From assembly GCF_003611275.1 (NCBI RefSeq), contig NZ_CP020694.1:2232001-2296000 (forward strand): 64,000 bases of DNA. The letters run 5' to 3'. The notes below the pieces were generated by a model. It was not told the DNA's origin. It worked only from the letters and a program-made list of their open reading frames with translations, and ran no database searches. Below are positions 1 through 7,932 of the stretch, piece by piece. This DNA comes from Sulfitobacter sp. D7. GTDB taxonomy: Bacteria > Pseudomonadota > Alphaproteobacteria > Rhodobacterales > Rhodobacteraceae. The position numbers and the translations under genes are program-made. The first letter of the stretch is position 1, and each line of letters begins with the position of its first letter.

Positions 1-315
1 GAAGCGCCAAAGCTGGTAGCTGATGAAGGGAAAGCCCAGCACCAAACCACCCAAAAGCGAGATCGAAATCGCAACGAAGAAACCTTCTTGCAGTTTGATC
101 AGGATCAGCCCGCAATCCTCTTGGCCCCGTTCCGCCATGGCCGAACACAGCGGTTCGGTCAGGAAGTTGAAGATCGGGTTCCAGACGGTAAAGCAGATCA
201 CCATGCCGATGATAAAGGCGATGACCGAATGGATGAGCCGCGTGCGCAGTTCGGCCAGATGTTCGATCAACGGGGCCGAGCTGTCGTCGATCTCATAGTC
301 GTCGGAGGCGCTCAT
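1..315 (-). CDS. tatC: Sec-independent protein translocase TatC (N-terminal part; cut by window edge)
   Basis: This is the first 105 codons of the polytopic receptor of the twin-arginine translocase, which with TatB recognises folded RR-signal substrates at the inner membrane. The N-terminal cytoplasmic segment has IEHLAELR at residues 17-24, the conserved TatC entry motif, followed by the first membrane helix at about residues 29-48 and the start of the second near residue 85. The ATG lies 5 bases after the tatB stop, so it is the third gene of a tatABC operon. The rest of the gene lies outside the window, so its integrity cannot be judged. Confidence 0.95.
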   Translation of the reverse strand, partial: MSASDDYEIDDSSAPLIEHLAELRTRLIHSVIAFIIGMVICFTVWNPIFNFLTEPLCSAMAERGQEDCGLILIKLQEGFFVAISISLLGGLVLGFPFISYQLWRF

Positions 316-320
316 TTAAC

Positions 321-1004
321 TTACTCTTTTTTCGCAGCGGGTTTGGCTGCCGCTGGCTTTTTGGCAGCAGGCTTTTTCGCAGCGGGTTTCTTGGCAGCAG
401 GCTTTTTCGGCGCTGCTTTGGCCGGCGCTGCTTTGGCCGCTGCTTTGACCGGCGCCGCTTTGGGTGAGGCCGCTTTAGCAGGCGCCGCCTTGGCTGGTGC
501 CGCGTCTTTCTCGATCACGGGCCGTGCCGGTGCAGCTTTCGCAGCTTCGTCCCGGGCCGGGGTCGCGTCAGACAACTTCGCCTCTGCCGCCTCGGCCTGA
601 GACATGGCTTCTGCCGCTTCGCGCTGCTTGCGCTCGGCTGCGGCGCGGGCGGTGCTGGCTTGGATCTTCTTCACATCCTCGGCCTTTTGCGCCGCCAATT
701 TGCCGGTCTCGCTCTCGGGGTCGAAGTTGGTCAGCGAGCGGGTCGCGTCCTTCACCTCATCCATGGCGCTGCCCAGCGGGTTGGTCGCGGTTTTTAGCGA
801 CTTGTTCAGCGACGACGACATCTCGCGCATGCCGCTTTCGTCGGCGGCGTCGTTCATGGCCTGACTGAATTCACGCGCCATGCCCTTGGCCTTGCCCACG
901 AATTGCCCAACGCGCCGAAACAGCACGGGCAGGTCCTTGGGGCCGACCACGATCAGGGCCACCACGCCGATGACTAAAAGTTCCGTCCAACCCAGATCGA
1001 ACAT
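321..1004 (-). CDS. tatB: Sec-independent protein translocase TatB with long Ala/Lys/Pro tail
   Basis: TatB works with TatC in substrate recognition. The protein (227 aa) starts [20 protein letters not shown]: one membrane helix at about residues 5-21, a Gly-Pro hinge, then an amphipathic helix to about residue 60 and a charged helical region to about 150. From about residue 165 to the end it is a low-complexity tail of Ala-Pro-Lys and Lys-Lys-Pro-Ala-Ala units, coded by an imperfect 15-base tandem repeat. TatB tails are variable and dispensable in well-studied cases; the lysine-rich, histone-H1-like composition here is unusual in degree. It sits 4 bases after tatA and 5 before tatC. Confidence 0.95.
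   Translation of the reverse strand: MFDLGWTELLVIGVVALIVVGPKDLPVLFRRVGQFVGKAKGMAREFSQAMNDAADESGMREMSSSLNKSLKTATNPLGSAMDEVKDATRSLTNFDPESETGKLAAQKAEDVKKIQASTARAAAERKQREAAEAMSQAEAAEAKLSDATPARDEAAKAAPARPVIEKDAAPAKAAPAKAASPKAAPVKAAAKAAPAKAAPKKPAAKKPAAKKPAAKKPAAAKPAAKKE
337..520 (-). repeat. Imperfect 15-base tandem repeats coding the KKPAA-type tail of TatB
   Basis: The region repeats units reading Lys-Lys-Pro-Ala-Ala and Ala-Pro-Ala-Lys-Ala in the tatB frame, visible on the plus strand as recurring ggcagcaggcttttt-like blocks. Boundaries are approximate. Such tracts often change length between strains. Confidence 0.7.
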
Positions 1005-1008
1005 CGGG

Positions 1009-1278
1009 TTACACCCGGTCCTTGTCGGCCTTCAGGTCGGTCTTGGGATGCGTGCCCTGATCGGCATGCTCGGGCAGGTCGGCATGGTGCACTTCGTCAA
1101 CATGTTTGATGTCGTCGCTGCGCTTGGTCTCTTCTTCGCCTTCGCTGATGCCCTTTTTGAAGCTAGTGATGCCTTTGCCAACTTCACCCATAAGCGAGGA
1201 AATCTTGCCGCGGCCGAAAAGCACCAGCACGACAACCGCGATCAGCAGCAGGCCCGGCAGTCCGATATTGTTCAACAT
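1009..1278 (-). CDS. tatA: Sec-independent protein translocase TatA
   Basis: TatA forms the translocation pore or membrane-weakening oligomer of the Tat system. The 89-aa protein has a hydrophobic helix ([16 protein letters not shown], about residues 7-22), the Phe-Gly hinge, then an amphipathic helix with basic residues and an acidic/histidine-rich tail. The frame stays open upstream, but the start at 1278 is chosen because GGGAGAAC precedes it and the protein then begins as known TatA proteins do (MLNNIG...). It is the first gene of tatABC and is divergent from the regulator at 1462. Confidence 0.94.
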   Translation of the reverse strand: MLNNIGLPGLLLIAVVVLVLFGRGKISSLMGEVGKGITSFKKGISEGEEETKRSDDIKHVDEVHHADLPEHADQGTHPKTDLKADKDRV

Positions 1279-1319
1279 GTCTGTTCTCCCATCATGTTTG
1301 GCGCAAATCATGCAGCGCC

Positions 1320-1351
1320 GTCCTGCCTGTGATAGCGGGCGGCGGCAGGAC
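1320..1351. other. Inverted repeat in the tatA/regulator intergenic region
   Basis: GTCCTGCC at 1320-1327 and GGCAGGAC at 1344-1351 form perfect 8-base arms around a 16-base loop, 41 bases upstream of the tatA start. It could be a hairpin in the tatA leader or a protein site. No T-run follows, so it is not an obvious terminator. Confidence 0.4.
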
Positions 1352-1427
1352 CATGAAGGGGCAAAGCGGCGGATGGGCGGTGCTGCGGGCAAAGGACTGC
1401 CAATTTTCGGGCGTGCAATTCCTCTTA

Positions 1428-1443
1428 TGACATGTTTTTGTCA
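1428..1443. promoter_or_regulatory. Candidate operator of the YafY-type regulator
   Basis: TGACA (1428-1432) and TGTCA (1439-1443) are inverted around six bases, immediately upstream of the duplicated Shine-Dalgarno-like stretch (gtcagga twice, then caggagg) of the regulator at 1462. The position suits autoregulation. This is an inference from symmetry and location only. Confidence 0.4.
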
Positions 1444-1461
1444 GGAGCGTCAGGAGGCGTC

Positions 1462-2124
1462 ATGGTGTCAGTGAAAACCGAAGATCGGCTCGTGCGGTTG
1501 ATCGACAGGCTGCGGGATGGGCGGCTGCACCGGGCCGAGGATTTGGCCCGGCTGTTTGGCGTCTCCCCCCGCACGATCTACCGCGATATGGGCAAGCTCA
1601 GCGCGGCGGGCCTGTCCATCGTCGGAACGCGGGGCGAAGGCTATCGGATCACCCCGGCGATCACCCTGCCCCCGCTGACACTAACCCCGTCTGAATTGGA
1701 GGCGCTGAACCTCGGCCTTGCTGTCGCGGCAGAGGTTGGAGACCCCGCCTTGCAGGGCGCGGCAGAGACATTGGCCGCCAAGTTCGACGCGGTCTTGCCG
1801 ACCGAGACCATCGCCGAGGGGGCCGCTTGGTCGCAGGCGCTGACGGCGCAGGGCAAGGCCACACGGGTTTTTGCCCATCTGCCGGTGCTGCGCGCCGCGG
1901 TGCTGGCGCGTCAGAAGCTGCGGATCGGGGTCGCGGGGGAAGAGACCCGAGTGCTACGGCCACTGAAGGTTGAGAATTGGGGGCGGTTTTGGATGCTGAC
2001 CGCCTGGTGCCAAGATGAAAAGGGATTTGCTACCTACGCGATCGATCAGATCGAGAGCGCCGAGGCCTTGCCAGAGCTGTTCGTCGACGAGCCGGGCAAA
2101 ACGCTGGCTGACTACCACCCCTAG
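1462..2124 (+). CDS. YafY-type helix-turn-helix transcriptional regulator with WYL-like domain
   Basis: The 220-aa protein has an N-terminal winged HTH of the HTH_11/DeoR-like kind (residues about 6-60; LFGVSPRTIYRDMGKLSAAG is the recognition region) and a C-terminal WYL-like module (about 140-215) with the WGRFWMLTAWC...FATYAIDQI pattern. Members of this family are one-component regulators whose ligands are mostly unknown. The start at 1462 has GGAGG four bases upstream; an upstream in-frame ATG at 1432 is less likely since it precedes this ribosome site. It stands alone, divergent from tatA and convergent with the Lin0512 genes, so its target is not evident except possibly itself. Confidence 0.8.
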   Translation: MVSVKTEDRLVRLIDRLRDGRLHRAEDLARLFGVSPRTIYRDMGKLSAAGLSIVGTRGEGYRITPAITLPPLTLTPSELEALNLGLAVAAEVGDPALQGAAETLAAKFDAVLPTETIAEGAAWSQALTAQGKATRVFAHLPVLRAAVLARQKLRIGVAGEETRVLRPLKVENWGRFWMLTAWCQDEKGFATYAIDQIESAEALPELFVDEPGKTLADYHP

Positions 2125-2159
2125 CCCTGAATCACGGGCGCAGGTCCGCTTGGCTGGCC

Positions 2160-2179
2160 CAGACCGCCCGGACGGTCTG
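2160..2179. terminator. Hairpin in convergent gap (candidate bidirectional terminator)
   Basis: CAGACCG (2160-2166) pairs with CGGTCTG (2173-2179) around a six-base loop, between the regulator stop (2124) and the end of the Lin0512 gene (2189). There is no strong T-run on either side, so termination strength is uncertain. Confidence 0.45.
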
Positions 2180-2188
2180 CCCCCCGGC

Positions 2189-2545
2189 TCAGCCCTTCAG
2201 TTGCCAACCGGTCTGCAGCGGCAAGAACGCCTCGACACTCGCCTGCGCGATCACGATGGTATCCTGCCCCGTCGGCACGTTCAGCCCGCCCTTCACGGCA
2301 CGTACCTCGGCCCGGCCACGCGGCAGATTGGCCACCAGCGCGTCAACATCCACCTTTTCTGGCTCTTGCACCGCCACGGTGACCTGCACACGCATCTGGT
2401 CCGGTGTCACGTCAAGCGCGCCGAAAAGCGGCAGAGAGGAATGGCGCAGGGCATCCTCGATCGCGCGGGCGGCGGCTTTGGTATAGTCCATCCCGTGCAG
2501 ATCGTTGCCCATGCCCATTTCGATGATGATCCGCTGCTCAGTCAT
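2189..2545 (-). CDS. Lin0512 family protein, copy A
   Basis: A 118-aa protein of the Lin0512 conserved family of unknown function. It starts with IIIEMGMGNDLHGMDYTKAA, the glycine-methionine-glycine and D-x-T-K/Q-A-A-x-R-A pattern that is also in its neighbour (MVEFGMGSSLRRADYTQAAT), so the two are diverged tandem paralogues that may form a heteromer. It is the last gene of a minus-strand set of symporter, ABC ATPase and two Lin0512 genes and overlaps copy B by 8 bases. No catalytic motif is known to me for this family. Confidence 0.8.
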   Translation of the reverse strand: MTEQRIIIEMGMGNDLHGMDYTKAAARAIEDALRHSSLPLFGALDVTPDQMRVQVTVAVQEPEKVDVDALVANLPRGRAEVRAVKGGLNVPTGQDTIVIAQASVEAFLPLQTGWQLKG

Positions 2546-2888
2546 CGGCAGGCTCTATGTCGAAACCGACGGAAAGGGCCACATTCGCCATGACGGTCGG
2601 GTTCCCCTCTCCTTCGGGGCGCGGCACATCCAACCCGCCGTGATGCAGGTTCACCGTCACCTCACCATAGGGAAAGACCGCGCGCAGCGCTTCGGCATCG
2701 ACCAGATCGGGCCGTTGCACGCCCACGTCGAGGATGATCCGCATGGCGGACCTATCGAAACCAAAAAGCTCTGCCAGATTGATCGAGTTATGCCACAGCG
2801 CATCCTGCACCGCGCGTGTCGCGGCCTGCGTATAATCGGCGCGGCGCAGGGACGACCCCATGCCGAATTCTACCATCAGGGGCTTCAT
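2538..2888 (-). CDS. Lin0512 family protein, copy B
   Basis: A 116-aa paralogue of the following gene, 2189-2545. The start at 2888 overlaps the ABC ATPase stop as ATGA, a typical translational-coupling junction, and gives a protein beginning MKPLMVEFGMG; the longer open frame upstream is rejected for that reason. Both copies share an N-terminal G-M-G motif, an A-x-R-A-x-x-D-A-L helix, a hydrophobic strand (MRIILDVGV) and a P-x-G-x-x-x-V segment. Function unknown; the coupling suggests it works with the transporter-like genes upstream. Confidence 0.8.
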   Translation of the reverse strand: MKPLMVEFGMGSSLRRADYTQAATRAVQDALWHNSINLAELFGFDRSAMRIILDVGVQRPDLVDAEALRAVFPYGEVTVNLHHGGLDVPRPEGEGNPTVMANVALSVGFDIEPADD

Positions 2889-3973
2889 GCCGTCACCGGA
2901 AAAACAAAGCAGCGGTCGCGGCGCACGGTCAGCCACATGACGGCGCCGGGTTGCGGCAAAAAGACATTCGGCACCGTGGCCTTGAGCCGCGATCCGTCCT
3001 CTTCCAACACAAATTCAACAAGGCTTTCGTTCCCCATAAAGCGCGCGCGTTCCACCACGGCGCGGGCCGGTGTGCCATCGGTCGCCGTGGGGCGTGGGCC
3101 TTTGCCTGCACGGTCAAAGTCGATGCGCAGGTGTTGCGGGCGAAAGACAATATTTACCGGCGTGCCATCGGGCACCCCCGGGGCAAGGAATTGGCCAAAG
3201 ACGGTATCGGCCAGCGCCCCGGTCACCGTGGCCTCAAGCACATTGGCATCGCTGAAAAATGCGACAGAGGCGCGATCGACGGGCCGCGTATAGACGTTAT
3301 AGGGCGCGCCCTGCTGGACGATCTTGCCGTCGCGCATCAGCGCAATCTCATCGGCCATGCGCATCGCCTCATCCGGCTCATGAGTGACCAGCAGAACGGC
3401 AGTGTCCTCTTCTTTCAGGATGCTCAGGGTCTCATCGCGGATGCCGTCGCGCAGACGGTTGTCGAGGCCGGAAAAGGGCTCGTCCATCAGCATGATGCGC
3501 GGCTGCGGCGCCAGCGCACGGGCCAGCGCCACGCGCTGCTGCTCCCCGCCCGAAAGCTGGTGCGGATAGCCGTCGATATAGCGCAGCAGGTCCACCCGTT
3601 CGAGCAATTCCTCAATCCGCTTGCGCTTCTCGGCCTTGGTGCCTTTCTTGAGGCCAAAGCCCACGTTATCGGCGACGCTCAGATGCGGGAACAGGGCGAA
3701 GTCCTGAAACATCAGCCCAATCTCGCGCCGCTCTGGCGGGACGCGAAACATGGTGTCGCAGATCAGCTTGCCATCGACATGGATCGTGCCGCTGTCTTGC
3801 ATCTCAACGCCCGCGATCATGCGCAGCGTGGTGGATTTGCCGCAGCCCGAGGGGCCGAGCAGACAGGTCACCTGCCCCGGCATGATCTGCAAAGACACGT
3901 CATCGACAACCTGCCGCCCGCCATAGGCGCGGCGCAGATTGCGGATTTCCAGTCGGGGGGTGGGGTCACTCAT
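2885..3973 (-). CDS. ABC transporter ATP-binding protein, FbpC/spermidine-putrescine type
   Basis: A 362-aa ATPase of the CUT1/FbpC/PotA kind. Visible motifs: Walker A GPSGCGKST (40-48), Q-loop near 90, signature LSGGEQQRVALARAL (from 140), Walker B LMDEP (162-166), switch His198, then a C-terminal TOBE-like region (about 240-360). Such ATPases energise import of Fe3+, polyamines, sulfate or sugars. No permease or binding protein is encoded next to it. Instead a sodium:solute symporter is 42 bases upstream and two Lin0512 genes are coupled downstream, so either its permeases are encoded elsewhere or its role is unusual. The substrate cannot be named from sequence. Confidence 0.85.
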   Translation of the reverse strand: MSDPTPRLEIRNLRRAYGGRQVVDDVSLQIMPGQVTCLLGPSGCGKSTTLRMIAGVEMQDSGTIHVDGKLICDTMFRVPPERREIGLMFQDFALFPHLSVADNVGFGLKKGTKAEKRKRIEELLERVDLLRYIDGYPHQLSGGEQQRVALARALAPQPRIMLMDEPFSGLDNRLRDGIRDETLSILKEEDTAVLLVTHEPDEAMRMADEIALMRDGKIVQQGAPYNVYTRPVDRASVAFFSDANVLEATVTGALADTVFGQFLAPGVPDGTPVNIVFRPQHLRIDFDRAGKGPRPTATDGTPARAVVERARFMGNESLVEFVLEEDGSRLKATVPNVFLPQPGAVMWLTVRRDRCFVFPVTA

Positions 3974-4015
3974 GGAAACTGCGGTATCCGATCAAATCAC
4001 TCGGAAACCCAGCTA

Positions 4016-5374
4016 TCAGCCTCGCCGCGCCCCCGCAAGCACCGCTGCGAACCCGGCCAGTAGCACGATCACGCAAATTACCAACAATTGCTCGTATTTA
4101 TGCCCCTCGGGCAGAAGGGCCGCCACCGGCGCCCAGCCGCGCGCGAAATAGGCCGCAGCCCCGAGCATCGCGGCGGCAAAGGCGGCGAGGTAACTCCAGA
4201 CCGCGATGCGGCGCCCCGCCACCAGCCCCACCAGCAGCACCGGGGTAAGGAACATCGACGCGGTGCCACTGACCGCCACGGCATCGAAAAGCGTGGCATT
4301 GCCCCAAAGCGTCAACAGCGCACCAAGCGCCATGAACCCCGCCATCACCAGCCGCCCGCCCCTCAGGCTGCGCGGCGCGATGCGCCATTCTTCGACCATC
4401 AGCCGCGCGGCCGAGGCCAATGCGGAATCGAGCGTCGACAGCGCCGAGACGAGCAGCGACAGCATCAGCGCCACGAAAATCCAGCCCGGAAACATCTGCC
4501 CCCATGTGCCGATCAATTCGCCTTCATAGGCCGCACCGGTCAGGCTGGCTTGGATGCCGAAAAAGCCAAAGCCGATGATGCAGAGTGTCGAAATCCAAAA
4601 GGCGTGCAGGAAAGAGGCCCGCGTGGTTGCCTCATCCGCCAGAAAGCCGCGGTCCATCATCACCGGATCATGGGCGGGGTAGGAGAAGACCTGCAACAGG
4701 GCGACCGCCAAAAGCACCCAACCGTTATAGGGCCCCGAGACGCCCGGCGCACTCAGCACCGCGCCAAGCTCGAACCCCGGGCTCAGCAGCAGCGCACCGA
4801 GCGCGAGGCCGAAAACAACAAGAAAGACCAGCATCTGCACCACATCCGTGCGCAGCGCGGCGGAAAGCCCGCCCCATGCCGAATAGCCAAAGCCGAGCGC
4901 AGCGACGATCAGCACCGCCAGCGTGCCGGACCCCGGCCAGACAGCCTCGAAAATCAGCGCAACGACCAGCAGATTGGCAAAGACCTCGGACAGCAGCCGC
5001 AGCCCGATCACGAGGTTATAGGCCGCCGTGCCCGAACGCCCGAAATGCCCACCCAGCCAGTCCTGCACCGACCGCGCGCCGCCCCGGCGCAGATGCCCCA
5101 CGATAAAGCCGCCCGTCAGGAATGAGCCATAATAGGCCGCATAGGCCAGCGTGCCCGCGATGCCGTAGAAATAGCCCAAGATCGCGGCGTTCATCAGGCT
5201 GCGGGCAAAGATCCATGTGGTGACTTGGCTTAGCACCAGCACCCAAAGCCCCGGCGCACGGCCCGCCGCATTGGCGCCGCCGAAGAACCCTTCGACCGTT
5301 GCGCGACGCGGGGCCACCAGCAGGCTGGCAAGGATTATGGCCGCGAAAAGAAGGACAAGAACGGTGGTTTGCAT
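4016..5374 (-). CDS. Sodium:solute symporter family (SSS) protein
   Basis: The 452-aa protein is almost entirely hydrophobic, with about 12-13 predicted membrane helices spread over the length, and has the SSS features of an early LSQVTTWIFARSLMNAA segment and the GYSAWGGLSAALRTDVVQM motif (about residues 165-185) that marks this superfamily. SSS members couple Na+ to uptake of amino acids, sugars, vitamins or urea. The length is at the short end for the family. It leads the operon with the ABC ATPase and the Lin0512 pair. AAAGG lies about 10 bases before the ATG. Confidence 0.85.
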   Translation of the reverse strand: MQTTVLVLLFAAIILASLLVAPRRATVEGFFGGANAAGRAPGLWVLVLSQVTTWIFARSLMNAAILGYFYGIAGTLAYAAYYGSFLTGGFIVGHLRRGGARSVQDWLGGHFGRSGTAAYNLVIGLRLLSEVFANLLVVALIFEAVWPGSGTLAVLIVAALGFGYSAWGGLSAALRTDVVQMLVFLVVFGLALGALLLSPGFELGAVLSAPGVSGPYNGWVLLAVALLQVFSYPAHDPVMMDRGFLADEATTRASFLHAFWISTLCIIGFGFFGIQASLTGAAYEGELIGTWGQMFPGWIFVALMLSLLVSALSTLDSALASAARLMVEEWRIAPRSLRGGRLVMAGFMALGALLTLWGNATLFDAVAVSGTASMFLTPVLLVGLVAGRRIAVWSYLAAFAAAMLGAAAYFARGWAPVAALLPEGHKYEQLLVICVIVLLAGFAAVLAGARRG

Positions 5375-5485
5375 GCGGACGGACCTTTTGCGAAAAGCTG
5401 ACCCTCAAGGGTTAGCCGCCGCCCTCAATCCCCGCCAGCGCTGAAACCGCTGCTGTCAGGAATGTGATCCGATGCGAAGCGCAAT

Positions 5486-5507
5486 GGCCGGGACGCGCGC
5501 CCCGGCC
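5486..5507 (-). terminator. Hairpin downstream of the SDR gene
   Basis: GGCCGGG (5486-5492) pairs with CCCGGCC (5501-5507) around eight bases, starting 9 bases after the SDR stop. The stem is strong but no clear T-run follows on the minus strand, so it may be a terminator or an attenuator ahead of the symporter operon. Confidence 0.55.
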
Positions 5508-5516
5508 AAGCTCTGC

Positions 5517-6296
5517 TTACATGGTGAGATTGGTGCCGCCGCCATCCAGCAGCAGGTTCTGGCCCACGATGAAGCCCGCGTGCTGCGAGCAAAGGAACGC
5601 ACAGGTCGCGCCGAATTCATCACGGGTGCCGTAGCGGCCTGCGGGAATGCCCGCCTGCCGCTCGGCGCGGGCCTCGTCCAGCGTGATACCCTTGGCCTTG
5701 ACCACACCCGCATCCAGCGAATCCGCGCGGTCGGTGGCATGGATGCCCGGCAGCAGGTTGTTGATCGTGACCCCCTTGCCCGCGACCTGACGCGCGGTGC
5801 CCGCGACATAGCCCGTAAGCCCGGTCCGTGCCGAGTTACTCAGCCCCAAGACAGCAATCGGCGCGCGCACCGACTGGCTGGTGATGTTCACGACCCGGCC
5901 CCAGCCGCGCTCCATCATGCCGGGCACCAGCGCTTTGATCAGCGCAATGGGGGCCAGCATATTGGCATCGAGCGCCTTGATGAAATCTTCGCGGTCCCAG
6001 TCATGCCACATCCCCGGAGGCGGGCCACCCGCGTTGTTGACGAGAATGTCACAGCCCTCGGCGGCCTTGATGACCAGCGCCTGACCCTCTTCGGTGGCCA
6101 CATCCGCCGCCACGGTGACGACTTCGACGCCATAGTCCTGACGGATACGTTCTGCCGACGCCTCAAGCGCCTCGGCGCCGCGTGCGTTCATCACAAGGTT
6201 GACCCCTGCCGCCGCAAGAGCTTCGGCGCAGCCAAGGCCAAGCCCTTTGGATGAGGCACAGACCAGCGCCTTCTTCCCCTTGATTCCCAAATCCAT
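5517..6296 (-). CDS. SDR family oxidoreductase with atypical catalytic residues
   Basis: A 259-aa Rossmann-fold protein of the short-chain dehydrogenase/reductase family, BKR-like subgroup. The nucleotide site is ASSKGLGLG (14-22) instead of the usual TGxxxGxG, and NNAGG is present near residue 90. The catalytic serine is there (NITSQS), but at the place of the YxxxK motif the sequence reads LSNSARTG, without the tyrosine or lysine. This matches a recognised SDR-like subgroup lacking the canonical tetrad, so activity may be altered or absent. The start at 6296 has AGGAGG nine bases upstream and a 14-base palindrome just before that. Confidence 0.85.
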   Translation of the reverse strand: MDLGIKGKKALVCASSKGLGLGCAEALAAAGVNLVMNARGAEALEASAERIRQDYGVEVVTVAADVATEEGQALVIKAAEGCDILVNNAGGPPPGMWHDWDREDFIKALDANMLAPIALIKALVPGMMERGWGRVVNITSQSVRAPIAVLGLSNSARTGLTGYVAGTARQVAGKGVTINNLLPGIHATDRADSLDAGVVKAKGITLDEARAERQAGIPAGRYGTRDEFGATCAFLCSQHAGFIVGQNLLLDGGGTNLTM

Positions 6297-6310
6297 TTTG
6301 CGATTCCTCC

Positions 6311-6324
6311 TATGCATTTGCATA
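6311..6324. promoter_or_regulatory. 14-base palindrome upstream of the SDR gene
   Basis: TATGCA (6311-6316) and TGCATA (6319-6324) are inverted around two bases, directly upstream of the AGGAGG ribosome site of the SDR gene in the divergent region shared with the Hint-domain gene. The 6-2-6 geometry is common for dimeric repressors. No regulator gene is adjacent, so this is a candidate site only. Confidence 0.4.
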
Positions 6325-6434
6325 TGCCTACCACGCCCTGCGGCCAATGCCAGCAAATCACCCGAGCCTTGACCCATCCGGGCCACAATTCTACCTTATC
6401 CCGCTGGCGAAAGCCCTAAAGCCAAAGGCCCGTC

Positions 6435-7448
6435 ATGTCCCGCACCCGCACCGCCCCCGCACAGAACATCGCCGTCTACCGCGCCGGGCAATTTTGCGCG
6501 AGCGACGGGGCGAATATGGGCGATACGCTGGGTTTTGCCGCTGAATTGGTGCTGGATGACGTCTATGAGCTGGACCGTGCGGCAGAGCCTTTGCGCCTGT
6601 CCCTGCTGACCCTGCCGGGGGATCAATTGCAGCTTGCCGAGGATACCGGCGTGGGCAGCCCCGGTGCTGAGTTGCATCTCGACAGCCTGCTCACGCTGAT
6701 GTCGCCCGACGGGCAAACCCAAGAGGCGCTGCTGCTGGTCGAGGTTGATGGCAAGGGCCACGCGGCTGAGGTGTACCTTTTGCCGCTAGGCCCGCTGACA
6801 CCGCAAACGGGCTACCGTATTGTGGGCATCGACACCCAGACCGCACGTCAGAAATTCGGCCAACTCGCCTGCGTGTCCTTCACACGCGGCACCCATATCT
6901 CGCTCAGCACCGGAGAGTTGCGCCCCATCGAAGACCTTCGCGTCGGTGACCGTATCCTAACCCGCGACGACGGCGTTCAAACCCTACGCTGGATCGGTCA
7001 AAGCACCCTGCGCGCGGTGGGCGAATTCGCCCCGATCCGCATTCAGGCAGGCACGCTGAACAACGAACATGACCTGATCGTCAGCCCCGACCACCGGCTT
7101 TTCATCTATCAACGCAGCGATGAGATGGGTGCGGGCCGGTCCGAATTGCTGGTGAAGGCGCGGCATCTGGTGAACGGTGACAGCGTGACGGTGCAGGACG
7201 GCGGCTTTGTCGATTACTTCCAACTGCTCTTTGACAGTCATCAGATCATCTACGCCGAAGGGATTGCCGCCGAATCCATGCTGGTCGACAGCCGCACCCG
7301 GTCGGTGCTGCCGCCGGAAATGGCCGCGGCCTTGGGCGAGGTGATCCCAGGCCACTCCGATCTGCCCCATGCCGGGCTTGATCTGGCCGAGGCGCTGCTC
7401 AACCGTCCTGATGCGGCGGCGCTGCTGCGCAAAGCCTCTACCCGTTAA
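6435..7448 (+). CDS. Hint-domain-containing protein
   Basis: A 337-aa protein whose N-terminal half (1-140) has no motif I recognise, followed by a Hint domain (Hedgehog/intein fold, Hint_2 type) from Cys146: CVSFTRGTHI, then PIEDLRVGDRILTRDDG and LRWIGQS. Single Hint-domain proteins of this type are abundant in Roseobacter-group genomes, often in secreted or self-processing proteins. No signal peptide is obvious and no second extein is present, so it is not an intein in a host gene. It ends by overlapping the convergent gene at 7445 by four bases. Confidence 0.8.
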   Translation: MSRTRTAPAQNIAVYRAGQFCASDGANMGDTLGFAAELVLDDVYELDRAAEPLRLSLLTLPGDQLQLAEDTGVGSPGAELHLDSLLTLMSPDGQTQEALLLVEVDGKGHAAEVYLLPLGPLTPQTGYRIVGIDTQTARQKFGQLACVSFTRGTHISLSTGELRPIEDLRVGDRILTRDDGVQTLRWIGQSTLRAVGEFAPIRIQAGTLNNEHDLIVSPDHRLFIYQRSDEMGAGRSELLVKARHLVNGDSVTVQDGGFVDYFQLLFDSHQIIYAEGIAAESMLVDSRTRSVLPPEMAAALGEVIPGHSDLPHAGLDLAEALLNRPDAAALLRKASTR

Positions 7449-7828
7449 GGTGCCTCAACGGCATAGTGAAACTCTTCCCGGACGATTTTGCCGTCTTTCA
7501 CGTGGTAAACGCCGATCTCTTCCATCTGAAAGCGGTCGCCGCTTTGCTTGTCGGTGGCGTCGACCTTGAAGACCGCGCTGAACTGCTCATCGCCGAAATA
7601 AAACGGGCCAGAGACTTCACTCGCGTGCTCTTCCATCGCGTTTTCCCACCAGTCGTGTTTGCCGTGGATGGCCTTGATCCCATGCGTCTCACGCCCCTGC
7701 CCGCCCATATCGGCGGCCTCTACGGATACGGCATCTTCGGCATATAGCTTATCAAGGTTCTCGCGCACTTTGGCCGCACCGGCACGGCAGCCGTTAACCA
7801 ACTCTTGTGCAATCTCTTTCAGTTCCAT
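7445..7828 (-). CDS. SnoaL/NTF2-like domain protein
   Basis: A 127-aa single-domain protein of the NTF2-like (SnoaL) superfamily: an N-terminal helix (MELKEIAQELVNGCRAG), the KLYAEDAVSVEA strand, HGIKAIHGKHDWWENAM and a C-terminal sheet ending in the HVKDGKIVREEFHY pattern typical of these cone-shaped folds. Members are small isomerases, cyclases or dimerising proteins; the activity cannot be told. The start at 7828 is favoured by GGAGG eight bases upstream. It is monocistronic and its stop overlaps the end of the Hint gene. Confidence 0.75.
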   Translation of the reverse strand: MELKEIAQELVNGCRAGAAKVRENLDKLYAEDAVSVEAADMGGQGRETHGIKAIHGKHDWWENAMEEHASEVSGPFYFGDEQFSAVFKVDATDKQSGDRFQMEEIGVYHVKDGKIVREEFHYAVEAP

Positions 7829-7932
7829 CGCAAATTCCTCCATGTACCACTTATGTTCTCATGTTAGGCCGAGAGCCGATTCGCAGCAATGGCCAGATTG
7901 CGCCCGGTCGCGGCGCAGCCTATATGGGGCGG

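Noticed and set aside
2816-4063. Long plus-strand open frame opposite the ABC ATPase gene
   Set aside because: High GC leaves antisense frames open; the minus strand has full Walker A, signature and Walker B motifs, and the plus frame has none.
6870-7448. Hint domain as an intein inside a host protein
   Set aside because: There is no C-terminal extein and no host domain continuing after it, so it is a stand-alone Hint protein.
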